Assembly: GCF_051195215.1 (NCBI RefSeq)
Contig: NZ_JBNAZM010000004.1
Span: 62,001 to 126,000 of the forward strand
DNA length: 64,000 nt
DNA from: Arhodomonas sp051195215
GTDB lineage: Bacteria > Pseudomonadota > Gammaproteobacteria > Nitrococcales > Nitrococcaceae
Direction of reading: 5' to 3'
The notes beneath the pieces were generated by a model, which worked only from the letters and a program-made list of their open reading frames with translations, had not been told where the DNA came from and ran no database searches. The position numbers and the translations under genes were made by a program. Every line of letters starts with the position of its first letter. The stretch's first letter is position 1. Below are positions 51,788-60,550 of this stretch, in pieces.

Positions 51788-52057
51788 TCAGCGCCGGACC
51801 ACGGTGTGAATGACGCTATCGTGTTCGAAGTAGACGCTGAATTCCGCATAATCCCAGCGCGTGATCGGCGGGTCGCCGACCGGGCCCTCGCGCGATTCGG
51901 GTTCACCGTAGCGGCTCTCGACCGTCGACATTGCCGTGCCGTTGACCGGCTCAGCGCCTTCTCCGGCTTTCACCTTGTCCACGAGCAGCGTGTCCGCGGC
52001 CGCGGGAGTGGACGCGACAACCAGAAGAAGGAGCAAGGAAATCGTCGTGCTCCGCAT
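51788..52057 (-). CDS. Small periplasmic protein of unknown function (SmpA/BamE-like domain)
   Basis: An 89-residue protein with a signal peptide (1-21). The short mature part GTAMSTVESRYGEPESREGPVGDPPITRWDYAEFSVYFEHDSVIHTVV has the G-x-[S/T]-xxxVxxRYGxP pattern and beta strands of BamE-like domains. It is shorter than BamE and probably a different protein. It converges on the acetylpolyamine hydrolase gene and is divergent from sfsA. Confidence 0.7.
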   Translation of the reverse strand: MRSTTISLLLLLVVASTPAAADTLLVDKVKAGEGAEPVNGTAMSTVESRYGEPESREGPVGDPPITRWDYAEFSVYFEHDSVIHTVVRR

Positions 52058-52129
52058 AGAAACTGACTCCCTGTTTTCGAGGCGCCACTATAGCACCGGC
52101 GCGTGGGCGGCAAAACCGAAGGGGTTGGC

Positions 52130-52840
52130 ATGAATTATCCCGGCCCGCTGCGCAGGGGCCGCCTGATCAGGCGCTACAAACGCTTTCTCGCGGACGTCGT
52201 CTGCGACGATGGCGAGTCGCTTACCGCTCACTGCCCCAACACGGGCTCCATGCTTGGCTGTACGACCGAGGGGGCGGGCGTGTGGCTCAGCCACTCCGAT
52301 CGGCCCGGGCGCAAGTATCCGTGGACCTGGGAGCAGGTGACCGCGGATGGGGGCGCGCGCGTCGGTATTCACACCGGCAGAACCAACGATGTAGTCGAGG
52401 AAGCCATCCGGGCGGGCTGGTTTCCTGAACTCGGCGAGCCCGCCGCGGTCCGAAGGGAGGTGTCGGTGCCGGACGAGCACATGCGTGCCGATTTCCGCCT
52501 CGCCGACAGGGCCGGAAGCATGACCTACGTGGAGGCGAAGAACGTCACGGCTGCTGTGGATGATCGTGTGGCGCTGTTTCCGGATGCGGTCAGCCGGCGT
52601 GGCACACGGCACCTGGAGGTGCTCCAGCGCCTGGCCGAGACGGGCACTGCGGCGGTGCTGGTGTTCTGCGTGCAGCGCACTGACGTGGACGAGGTCCGCC
52701 CGGCCGACGGCATTGATCCGGAGTACGGCCGCGCGCTCCGATCGGCGATCGCGGCCGGCGTGGGCGCGTATGCCCTGGTGGCCGAGCCCTCGGACACAGC
52801 CATCGAGCCCCGTGCCCGGGTGCCCGTGGTCTGCCCGTAG
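52130..52840 (+). CDS. sfsA: SfsA family DNA-binding/nuclease protein
   Basis: A 236-residue protein. RRYKRFLADVV, HCPNTGSMLGC, GAGVWLSHSDRPGRKYPWTWEQV, HTGRTNDVVEEAI, RADFRL, TYVEAKNVT and FPDAVSRRGTRHLEVL are the full SfsA series. SfsA was described as a sugar-fermentation stimulator and is now annotated as a DNA/RNA nuclease with a catalytic fold like restriction endonucleases. The ATG at 52130 matches the family start. Confidence 0.93.
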   Translation: MNYPGPLRRGRLIRRYKRFLADVVCDDGESLTAHCPNTGSMLGCTTEGAGVWLSHSDRPGRKYPWTWEQVTADGGARVGIHTGRTNDVVEEAIRAGWFPELGEPAAVRREVSVPDEHMRADFRLADRAGSMTYVEAKNVTAAVDDRVALFPDAVSRRGTRHLEVLQRLAETGTAAVLVFCVQRTDVDEVRPADGIDPEYGRALRSAIAAGVGAYALVAEPSDTAIEPRARVPVVCP

Positions 52841-52891
52841 ATTCCCGACAGTCAACAATTCCGCGATCGGCGAACGGACGGCCAATTAGGA

Positions 52892-54139
52892 ATGTTCAAA
52901 CCCCTTCAATTGTACATCGGCCTGCGTTACACACGGGCCAAACGGCGTAATCACTTCGTCTCGTTCATCTCGCTGTCGTCCATGCTCGGCATCGCTATCG
53001 GCGTTACCGCCCTCATCACCGTGTTGTCGGTAATGAACGGATTCGAATCCGAGCTACGCGCCCGCATCCTGGGAATGGTGGCGCATGGGACTGTGGACGG
53101 GTATCAGGAGCCGTTGCAGGACTGGCGCGGGCTCACCGAGCGCCTGGCGGAGCGGCCGGAGGTCAAGGGGGCGGCCCCGTTCGTGCGCGGCGAGGTCATG
53201 CTCACGCATGGTGGGGAGGTCAATGGCGGACTGGTGCGCGGCATTCTGCCGGAGCGCGAGGCGGCCGTATCGCGGGTCACCGAGAATATCGTGGCCGGTT
53301 CCCTGTCCGACCTGCGCGAAGGGGCGTTCAACATCGCTCTGGGCAAGGGGCTCGCCGCCGCGCTCGGTGTGGGTGTCGGCGATACGGTGACCGTGGTCAC
53401 TCCCGAGGCACGGGTCTCGGTGGCGGGGGTGCTGCCGCGTGTCCGGCGGTTCACGGTCGCAGCGATCTTCTTCGTGGACATGTCCCAGTACGACAACTCA
53501 CTGGCGCTGATGCACCTCGGTGACGCTCAGCGGCTTTTCCGCACCGGTAGTGGGGTGAGTGGCGTGCGCCTGGAGTTCGAGGACCTGTTCGAGGCGCCGC
53601 GTCTGGTCCGCGAGATCGCCCGGGACCTGCCGGGTATCTACCGGATATCCGACTGGACCATGCAGAATCGCAACTTCTTCCGTGCGGTGCAGACCGAAAA
53701 GACGGTGATGTTCGTCATCCTGCTGCTGATCGTCGCGGTGGCGGCGTTCAACATCGTCTCCACGCTGGTGATGGTGGTCACGGACAAGCAGGCGGATATC
53801 GCCATCCTGCGCACACTCGGCGCCACACCACGCGGGATCATGGGCATATTCATCGTCCAGGGAGCGGTGCTGGGCATCGCCGGTACGCTTCTGGGCGTGA
53901 CCGGTGGCGTATCGCTGGCGCTCAATGTGGAGACCATCGTTCCCGCCATCGAGCAGTTGTTCAACACCGAGTTCCTGCCGGCGGATATCTATTTGATCAG
54001 TGATTTACCGTCGGAACTTCATATGGAGGATGTGGTGCGAATCACCATCGCGTCTCTGGTGCTCTCGCTGCTGGCCACGCTGTATCCCGCGTGGCGGGCG
54101 TCTCGGGTCGCTCCCGCGGAGGCGTTGCGCTATGAGTGA
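52892..54139 (+). CDS. lolC: Lipoprotein-releasing ABC transporter permease (LolC/E family)
   Basis: A 415-residue inner-membrane subunit of the LolCDE complex that extracts outer-membrane lipoproteins. It has an N-terminal membrane segment (ITVLSVMNGFESELRARIL), a periplasmic domain and three membrane helices near the C-terminus, with QTEKTVMFVILLLIVAVAAFNIVSTLVMVVTDKQADIAILRTLGATP, the LolC/E signature. Only one permease gene is present before and after lolD, so a homodimer or a separately encoded LolE is possible. It overlaps lolD by eight bases. Confidence 0.93.
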   Translation: MFKPLQLYIGLRYTRAKRRNHFVSFISLSSMLGIAIGVTALITVLSVMNGFESELRARILGMVAHGTVDGYQEPLQDWRGLTERLAERPEVKGAAPFVRGEVMLTHGGEVNGGLVRGILPEREAAVSRVTENIVAGSLSDLREGAFNIALGKGLAAALGVGVGDTVTVVTPEARVSVAGVLPRVRRFTVAAIFFVDMSQYDNSLALMHLGDAQRLFRTGSGVSGVRLEFEDLFEAPRLVREIARDLPGIYRISDWTMQNRNFFRAVQTEKTVMFVILLLIVAVAAFNIVSTLVMVVTDKQADIAILRTLGATPRGIMGIFIVQGAVLGIAGTLLGVTGGVSLALNVETIVPAIEQLFNTEFLPADIYLISDLPSELHMEDVVRITIASLVLSLLATLYPAWRASRVAPAEALRYE

Positions 54140-54815
54140 GCAGGCCGTCGTCCGTTGCGAGGATCTCGCCCTGTCATTCCGCGAGGGTACCGGGCGGCTA
54201 CAGGTGCTCGATGGGGTGCGCCTGTCGGTGGCCCGTGGCGAGCAGGTCGCTGTCGTGGGCCGCTCGGGCTCAGGTAAGAGCACGCTGCTACACCTGCTCG
54301 GTGGCCTGGAGGATCCGGACCGTGGCGAGGTGTGGGTCGATGGCGAGTGCATGTCGCGGCTCGGTGCCGTACGCCGCGGGCGCCTGCGCAATCGCGCGCT
54401 TGGCTTCATCTACCAGTTCCACCATCTGCTGCCGGAGTTCACGGCTCTGGAGAACGTGGCCATGCCGCTGCTGATCCGCGGTACCAGCACGGCCACGGCA
54501 CGCACGGCGGCCCGTGGGCTGCTGGACAGAGTGGGGCTTTCGGCGCGCGTGACCCACAAACCGGGCGAGCTCTCCGGCGGTGAGCGCCAGCGTGTGGCGA
54601 TAGCCCGGGCGTTGGTCACGCAGCCGGCGTGCATTCTCGCCGACGAGCCCACAGGCAACCTGGACCGCCATACCGCCGAGCGGGTGTTCGATCTCTTGCA
54701 GGAGGTCAACCGTGACTACTCGACCAGCGTGGTCATGGTCACCCACGACGCCGCGCTGGCCGACCGGCTAGACCGCCGGTTCACTCTCGACGATGGACGC
54801 CTGGACGCTGGTTGA
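54132..54815 (+). CDS. lolD: Lipoprotein-releasing ABC transporter ATPase LolD
   Basis: A 227-residue ATPase of the MacB/LolD type. VVGRSGSGKSTLLHLLGGLEDP (Walker A), FIYQFHHLLPEFTALENVAMPLLIRG (LolD-typical), LSGGERQRVAIARAL (signature), ILADEPTGNLD (Walker B) and the switch histidine in VMVTHD are all present. The ATG at 54132 is inside the end of lolC. Its end overlaps the convergent DUF2062 gene by 35 bases. Confidence 0.95.
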   Translation: MSEQAVVRCEDLALSFREGTGRLQVLDGVRLSVARGEQVAVVGRSGSGKSTLLHLLGGLEDPDRGEVWVDGECMSRLGAVRRGRLRNRALGFIYQFHHLLPEFTALENVAMPLLIRGTSTATARTAARGLLDRVGLSARVTHKPGELSGGERQRVAIARALVTQPACILADEPTGNLDRHTAERVFDLLQEVNRDYSTSVVMVTHDAALADRLDRRFTLDDGRLDAG

Positions 54816-55335
54816 ACAGGCGTGCGGCTCGGCGCTGGCGATGACGCAGGTGGCGGACGATATACAGTCGCCAGGCAAGCTGAACGGCGCCGTAGCCGGC
54901 GAGCGCCACGAGGCTGCCGGTTGTCAGAGAGCCCAGGAACAGGGGTTTCCAGATGACCCCGATTTCGTGCCAGAACCAGGACAGGCTGGGCTCGAAGCCC
55001 GTGTGGAAAACGGGTACACCGATCATCCAGGTACCCACCATGTAAGCGAAATAGTACATGGCGGGCATGGTCAGTGGGTTGCTCACCCATACGAGCACCA
55101 CTGACAGAATCAGGTTGACGCGGAGGGCGACCGCCAGGCCGGCAGCGATGAGCATCTGCGCCGGCAGCGGAATGAACGCGGTGAACAGGCCCACGGCCAC
55201 GCCGCCGGCGACGGAGCGCCGGTTGAGGTGCAGGAGGAAAGGGTCGTCGAGCAGTTTGCCCAGCCAGCGGAGCTCGCGCCGCCTGGTGATGCGGTGCGGG
55301 TCCGGCAAATAGCGTTTGAGAAGCTGGCGCGGCAT
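54781..55335 (-). CDS. DUF2062-family membrane protein
   Basis: A 184-residue protein with four likely membrane segments. The family signature RRSVAGGVAVGLFTAFIPLPAQMLIAAGLAVALRVNLILSVVLVWVSNPLTMPAMYYFAYMVG lies in residues 38-100. The start at ATG 55333-55335 has a strong GGAGGGGG site; a longer frame to 55419 is not needed. The role is unknown. It lies between lolD and comEC, as in related genomes. Confidence 0.87.
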   Translation of the reverse strand: MPRQLLKRYLPDPHRITRRRELRWLGKLLDDPFLLHLNRRSVAGGVAVGLFTAFIPLPAQMLIAAGLAVALRVNLILSVVLVWVSNPLTMPAMYYFAYMVGTWMIGVPVFHTGFEPSLSWFWHEIGVIWKPLFLGSLTTGSLVALAGYGAVQLAWRLYIVRHLRHRQRRAARLFNQRPGVHRRE

Positions 55336-55423
55336 ATCCCCCTCCTGCAACCCGGCCGTGATTATCCATGCAACACCGGCGGGATGACAGTCCCGCCCGG
55401 ATGCAGACAGGGGAGCCACAGGG

Positions 55424-57751
55424 ATGTTGGCACTACTGATCGGGTTGTTGGTACCGCTGTCCGTGCATGCGGCAACGGCAGTGTGGCTGCTGCCGGCGAG
55501 CGCGGCGCTGACGTTACTGGCGCCTTGCCGCCACCCTGGAGCCCGGGCGCTTGCCGCCTATGGTCTGGGGATCATCGTTTGCGGGGTGATGGTCGCCCAC
55601 GCCATGGAGAGGCGTCTGCCGGATACGCGTTCCGGCGAGACGTTCATGCTCACGGCCCGGGTGATCTCGTTGCCCCGGGTCGGCCCATCGCGCCAGCGCT
55701 TCGTCGTCGTGCCACAGCAGATCGACCCGTCGCTGCCCCGATTGCCACGGCGTATCCGCCTGTCGTGGTATGGCGACAGTGCCACGGTGCGTGCCGGCGA
55801 GACATGGCGATTCGAGGCGCGCCTGCGAAGACCCCGGGGCTTCATGAACCCGGTGCGTTTCGACTACGAACGCTGGCTCGCCAGTGAGCACGTGGATGCG
55901 ACGGGGTACGTGCGCACCGGCGAGCGCCTGGCGCCGGCGAATGGACTGGCGGGCTGGCGCGGCGGTATCGCCGAGCATCTCGCCGCCCGCGCCGGCCGTG
56001 GCGATGGAGCGGCGGTGGCAAGGGCACTGCTGGTCGGTGACCGGCGCGGCTTCTCGGATGCCTTGTGGCGGGATCTGCGTCGCGTGGGCATCACTCATCT
56101 CGTGGCTATCTCGGGATTGCATATCGGTTTGGTGGCCGGGCTCTCGGGTTGGGCCGGCGGACTTGGGTGGCGGTGCCTACCCGCAGCGGTAGCGCGCGTG
56201 CCGACGCTGGTCGCCGGTAGTCTGATCGGCGTGATCGCCGGGGCTGTCTACGCCGCACTGGCTGGCTTTTCACTACCCACGCTGCGGGCCCTGGTGATGG
56301 CAGTCGTAGTGGCGGTGGCGCTGGCGACGCGCCGGCGTCCGGGGCGCACGCGCGGACTCGTGCTCGCTGGCCTGTCGGTGCTCGCGCTGGACCCCTGGGC
56401 GTGTCTGGCTCCCGGATTCTGGCTTTCGTTCGCGGCGGTGACCGTTATCGTGTTTGGCTGGCGCGGCGGCGCCTCGCGACTCGCCAATACCGTGCGGGTG
56501 CAGTGGCTCATAGGCGTGCTGCTCGCTCCGGTGCTGCTGGTGTGGTTCGGTGGCTTCTCCTGGCTCGGAGTTCCCGTGAACCTGATCGCGGTACCGCTGG
56601 CCACGGTAGTGGTGCCGGGCGTGTTCCTGGCGGCCGTCACGGATGCGCTCTGGCCTGTGACCGACGCACTGGCGCGGGCTTCCGGCGCGCTGGATCATGC
56701 GCTTGCCGGCGTGTCCTGGCTCGCCGGAAATGCCGGGCTCGTGATGCCGGGGCCACGTCCGGCCTGGGTGTGGCCGGTTGTCGGCGTCGCGGCCGTCTTG
56801 TGCGTGCTGCCGCGTGGTTTTCCCGGACGCTGGCTGGCGTTGCCGCTGTGTGCGCTCGGGTTGCTGGCGCCGGCACCGCGGCCGGCAGCGTTGGAGATCA
56901 CGTTCCTCGAGGTCGGACAAGGGGCGGCAACGGTGGTGCGTGCCGGCGACCGCGTCATGGTCTACGACACTGGCCCATCGTGGGGCGGCGGTGGCAGCGC
57001 CGCGCAGTTCACCCTGATTCCGTTCCTGCGCGAACATGGCATTGCGCGTGTGGATCGCCTGGTGGTCAGTCACGGCGACCGTGACCATGCCGGCGGCCTC
57101 GCCGCGCTTCAGCGGGCGTTGCCCGTGGCCGAACTGACCAGTGGTGAACCTGGCGAGACAGGCGGTCGGCCGTGCCGTGCCGGTGAGCGCTGGCGTTGGG
57201 GCGAGGTGACATTTCGTGTGCTCGCACCGGTGCATTCGGGACGGTCGGGCAACGCTGCCTCGTGCGTGCTCATGATCCGTGCCGGGCGGTTCCGCGTGTT
57301 GCTGACCGGCGATCTCCCCGCCGCCGGGGAAAAGCGGTTGCTCGCGCGGCTCGAGCATCCGGTGGACGTGCTCCAGGTGGCTCATCATGGCAGCGACAGT
57401 TCCACCACGCCGGAATTCCTGCGCGTTGCGCGGCCCGATGTGGCGGTCATATCGGCTGGCCACGACAATGCCTATGGACTGCCGTCGCCGGTGGTGGTCC
57501 GGCGCCTGCGCTGTGCCGATGCCCGGGTCGTTTCCCTGGCGCAGTGGGGGGCGCTGACTGTGCAATGGCGCACAGACCGGGACATTTCCATGGAGCAGGT
57601 GCGCCGCGCCCGGCTGCGCTTGTACCACGACCGTCTGAGCGGAGTTCAGGCCGCCGGGCAAAATCGGTATGATTCCCGGCGTTCGCGAACTGGACGATAC
57701 AAGGAAGGCGATTTCACGTGTGGGAGCTCATTAAAGCCGGTGGCTGGCTAA
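55424..57751 (+). CDS. comEC: DNA internalization-related competence protein ComEC/Rec2
   Basis: A 775-residue membrane protein forming the DNA uptake channel. An N-terminal soluble region (OB-like, RLSWYGDSATVRAGETWRFEARLRRPRGFMNPVRFDYERWLAS) is followed by the competence domain with LVAISGLHIGLVAGL. About ten membrane segments come next, and a C-terminal metallo-beta-lactamase-like domain with VSHGDRDHAGGLAALQ and VAHHGSDSST closes the chain. Length fits ComEC. The last 34 bases overlap exbB, giving an unconserved basic tail. Confidence 0.93.
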   Translation: MLALLIGLLVPLSVHAATAVWLLPASAALTLLAPCRHPGARALAAYGLGIIVCGVMVAHAMERRLPDTRSGETFMLTARVISLPRVGPSRQRFVVVPQQIDPSLPRLPRRIRLSWYGDSATVRAGETWRFEARLRRPRGFMNPVRFDYERWLASEHVDATGYVRTGERLAPANGLAGWRGGIAEHLAARAGRGDGAAVARALLVGDRRGFSDALWRDLRRVGITHLVAISGLHIGLVAGLSGWAGGLGWRCLPAAVARVPTLVAGSLIGVIAGAVYAALAGFSLPTLRALVMAVVVAVALATRRRPGRTRGLVLAGLSVLALDPWACLAPGFWLSFAAVTVIVFGWRGGASRLANTVRVQWLIGVLLAPVLLVWFGGFSWLGVPVNLIAVPLATVVVPGVFLAAVTDALWPVTDALARASGALDHALAGVSWLAGNAGLVMPGPRPAWVWPVVGVAAVLCVLPRGFPGRWLALPLCALGLLAPAPRPAALEITFLEVGQGAATVVRAGDRVMVYDTGPSWGGGGSAAQFTLIPFLREHGIARVDRLVVSHGDRDHAGGLAALQRALPVAELTSGEPGETGGRPCRAGERWRWGEVTFRVLAPVHSGRSGNAASCVLMIRAGRFRVLLTGDLPAAGEKRLLARLEHPVDVLQVAHHGSDSSTTPEFLRVARPDVAVISAGHDNAYGLPSPVVVRRLRCADARVVSLAQWGALTVQWRTDRDISMEQVRRARLRLYHDRLSGVQAAGQNRYDSRRSRTGRYKEGDFTCGSSLKPVAG

Positions 57752-58347
57752 TGCTGCCGATCATCGTGTGTTCCGTGCTCGCGCTGGCGATCGTCATCGA
57801 GCGCTCGTGGGCACTGCAGCGCCGCCGCGTGGTGCCGAAGCATCTGCTGGCGGAGGTATGGAACAAGATCAAGGGTAATGCGCTGGACGGTGCTCAGTTG
57901 CGTAGCCTGCGCCAGGGCTCGCCCCTGGGCCGGGTGCTGGCGGCCGGGCTGGTGCACGTGCGCCGCAGCCGCGAGGTGATGATGGAGAGCATCGAGGATG
58001 CCGGGCGCCACGAGGCGCACGCTCTCGAGCGCTATCTCAACACCCTCGGCACCATAGCCGCCATCAGTCCGCTGCTGGGCCTGCTGGGCACCGTTGTCGG
58101 CATGATCGACGTCTTCGGGACCATCTCGAGTCAGGGAGTGGGGAACGCACCGGCACTGGCCGGCGGTATCTCGCAGGCGCTGATTACCACGGCCGCGGGG
58201 CTTGTGGTGGCGATCCCGTCTCTGATGGCGTATCGCTATCTGCGCGGCCGGGTCGATGAGCTGGTCGTGGAGATGGAGCAGCAGGCGCTCAAGCTGGTCG
58301 AGGCGATTCACGGTCAGACGGCGAGCGCCGGGAGTGAAGCGGCGTGA
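57718..58347 (+). CDS. exbB: ExbB/TolQ-family proton channel protein
   Basis: A 209-residue inner-membrane protein starting at GTG 57718 behind AAGGAAGG. It has an N-terminal membrane helix (LMLPIIVCSVLALAIVIERSWALQRR) and the two-helix core LNTLGTIAAISPLLGLLGTVVGMIDVF and GGISQALITTAAGLVVAIPSLMAYRYLRGRVD. It pairs with ExbD to energise an outer-membrane system. The position before exbD-msbA-lpxK-kdsB is the standard order in relatives. Confidence 0.92.
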   Translation: MWELIKAGGWLMLPIIVCSVLALAIVIERSWALQRRRVVPKHLLAEVWNKIKGNALDGAQLRSLRQGSPLGRVLAAGLVHVRRSREVMMESIEDAGRHEAHALERYLNTLGTIAAISPLLGLLGTVVGMIDVFGTISSQGVGNAPALAGGISQALITTAAGLVVAIPSLMAYRYLRGRVDELVVEMEQQALKLVEAIHGQTASAGSEAA

Positions 58348-58769
58348 ATCTGAGTCCGCGGCGGCGCGAGGAGCCGGAAGTCAATCTGACCCCCCTGATC
58401 GACGTGGTGTTTCTCATGCTCATCTTCTTCATGGTGAGCACCACCTTCGTCAGTCAGGCGCGGCTGAACGTCACCCTGCCGGAGTCCGAGCAGGCGAGCA
58501 GCAGCGACGACGATGACGGCCTGGCTCTGACCATCAATGCCCAGGGACGGATGTTCCTCGACGGTGACGCACTGGTGAACAGTAAGCTCGAGACCGTGCG
58601 GCGCGCCCTGGATCAGGCCGTCGGCGAACGCGATCCGAAGGCCGTTCGCCTGGTGATTCAAGCCGACGCCGACGCCCGTCACCAGGCTGTGATCACTGTG
58701 CTCGACGCTGCCGGCCAGCTCGGGTTGAGCCGTGTGGGAATGGCGGCCTCGGCGACTGGCGAGCAATGA
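58344..58769 (+). CDS. exbD: ExbD/TolR-family protein
   Basis: A 141-residue protein with an N-terminal cytoplasmic stub, one membrane helix (VNLTPLIDVVFLMLIFFMVSTTFV, including the essential aspartate) and a periplasmic domain. GTG start overlaps exbB (GTGA), and its TGA overlaps the msbA start, so the three are coupled. It transmits proton-motive-force energy with ExbB. Confidence 0.93.
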   Translation: MNLSPRRREEPEVNLTPLIDVVFLMLIFFMVSTTFVSQARLNVTLPESEQASSSDDDDGLALTINAQGRMFLDGDALVNSKLETVRRALDQAVGERDPKAVRLVIQADADARHQAVITVLDAAGQLGLSRVGMAASATGEQ

Positions 58770-60550
58770 GTGCCGACTCGCGCGAGGGTGGTCAGACAGC
58801 TTCCGGCCGCGAGATCTATCGGCGGCTGCTCGGCTACACGCGACCACATTGGCCGCTCGCCGTGGTCGCGATGGTGGCGATGGTCATCAGCGGCGGCATG
58901 GAAACGGTATTCGCCTGGCTGATGAAGCCCATGCTCGATGACGGCTTCGTCGAGCGTGATCCGCAAGTCATGCGCCTGATCCCGTTCGCCCTGATGGGGA
59001 TATTCCTGATCCGGGGGCTGGCGAGTTTCGGTGCCGGCTTCGGCATGATGTGGATCAGCCGCCGCGTCATCCACGAGCTGCGCCGGGAGGTTTTCGAGCG
59101 TCTGCTGGCGCTGCCCAAGCACTACTTCGACAATGCGTCGGCGGCGCGACTGCTCTCGCGGCTGACCTACAACGTCGAACAGGTGGCGAAGGCGGGGAGC
59201 GATGCGGTGGTGACGCTCGTGCGCGACAGTGCCACCTCGATCGCGCTGCTGGGATACATGTTCTTCGTCAGCTGGCGACTCGCCTTGATCTTTCTCGGTC
59301 TGGGGCCGGTGCTCGCGCTGGTCGTGGTCTATATCAGCAAGCGCTTCCGCCGTATCAGCCGCCGTATTCAGCGCAGCGTCGGTACCGTGGCTTACGTGGC
59401 CGAAGAGGCCATCGAGGGGCACGAGGTCGTCAAGGTCTTCGGCGCCCAGGAGCATGCACGCGCGCGTTTTGACGAGGCGAACACGCGCAATATGCGGCAG
59501 TACATGAAGTTCGCGGCGACGAAGGCCCTGAGTACCCCCGTGGTTCAGTTCGTATCGGCCGCGGCGCTGTCGCTGGTGATCTATCTCGCTACCCTCAAGG
59601 ACGTGGTCTCCACCATTACAGTGGGCGGGTTCGTGTCGTTCATCACGGCGATGTTGCTGCTGATGCAGCCGTTGAAGCGCCTGACCAACGTCAACGCTGT
59701 CATCCAGCGGGGCATCGCTGCCGGCGAGAGCATTTTCGAGATCATCGACGAGACGCCCGAGTGGGATGGGGGGGTACGGCGGCTGGAACGCGCCCAGGGT
59801 ACCGTGTCCTACGAGGGGGTGAGCTTCGACTACGGTGCCGGCCGAACCGTGCTCACGAACATCGATTTGTCCGTGCGGGCCGGGGAGACCGTCGCCGTGG
59901 TGGGGCGATCGGGCAGCGGCAAGACCACGCTGGTGAATCTGCTGCCCCGATTCTATGACCCGAGTGCCGGCCGGATCCTGCTCGACGGTCACCCGCTCAC
60001 CGAGTACCGCCTCGCGGATCTGCGCCACCAGATCGCGCTGGTAGGCCAGCAGGTGGTGTTGTTCAACGATACCGTCGCGGCGAACATTGCCTACGGCCGT
60101 GCCGAGGGCTGTGACCGGGAGGAAGTCATCCGCGCGGCGGAGCTGTCCAATGCCCGGGCGTTCATCGAAGGTCTGCCCCAGGGCTTCGACACCATGGTCG
60201 GGGAGAACGGCGTGATGCTCTCCGGCGGACAGCGTCAGCGCATAGCGATCGCCCGAGCCCTGCTGAAGGATGCGCCTATCCTGATTCTGGACGAGGCGAC
60301 CTCGGCGCTGGACACCGAGTCGGAGTCGCAGATCCAGCATGCCCTGGATTCGCTCATGCGCGGGCGCACGACCTTCGTGATCGCGCACCGGCTGTCGACG
60401 GTGGAGGGCGCGGACCGCATCGTGGTTCTGGACGAGGGCCACATCATCGAGGCCGGAAGCCATGCCGAGCTGCTCGCCGGCGATGGCGCGTACGCCGCAC
60501 TCTACCGCATGCAGTTTCGCGGGGGGCGTCGCCAGGCGGAGCGGGCATAG
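58766..60550 (+). CDS. msbA: Lipid A export ATP-binding/permease protein MsbA
   Basis: A 594-residue half-transporter that flips lipid A-core. The membrane domain has six helices (ends near residue 320) with LLSRLTYNVEQVAKAGSDAVVTLVRDS typical of MsbA. The ATPase shows VVGRSGSGKTTLVNLLPRFYDP, LSGGQRQRIAIARALLKDAPILILDEATSALDTESE and the switch histidine in FVIAHRLSTV. Followed by lpxK with a one-base overlap, the usual pair. Confidence 0.95.
   Translation: MSADSREGGQTASGREIYRRLLGYTRPHWPLAVVAMVAMVISGGMETVFAWLMKPMLDDGFVERDPQVMRLIPFALMGIFLIRGLASFGAGFGMMWISRRVIHELRREVFERLLALPKHYFDNASAARLLSRLTYNVEQVAKAGSDAVVTLVRDSATSIALLGYMFFVSWRLALIFLGLGPVLALVVVYISKRFRRISRRIQRSVGTVAYVAEEAIEGHEVVKVFGAQEHARARFDEANTRNMRQYMKFAATKALSTPVVQFVSAAALSLVIYLATLKDVVSTITVGGFVSFITAMLLLMQPLKRLTNVNAVIQRGIAAGESIFEIIDETPEWDGGVRRLERAQGTVSYEGVSFDYGAGRTVLTNIDLSVRAGETVAVVGRSGSGKTTLVNLLPRFYDPSAGRILLDGHPLTEYRLADLRHQIALVGQQVVLFNDTVAANIAYGRAEGCDREEVIRAAELSNARAFIEGLPQGFDTMVGENGVMLSGGQRQRIAIARALLKDAPILILDEATSALDTESESQIQHALDSLMRGRTTFVIAHRLSTVEGADRIVVLDEGHIIEAGSHAELLAGDGAYAALYRMQFRGGRRQAERA

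Noticed and set aside
58679..60463. 594-codon minus-strand frame across msbA
   Set aside because: Antisense to MsbA, which has all ABC motifs; composition (His/Gln/Arg-rich) is typical of a shadow frame.
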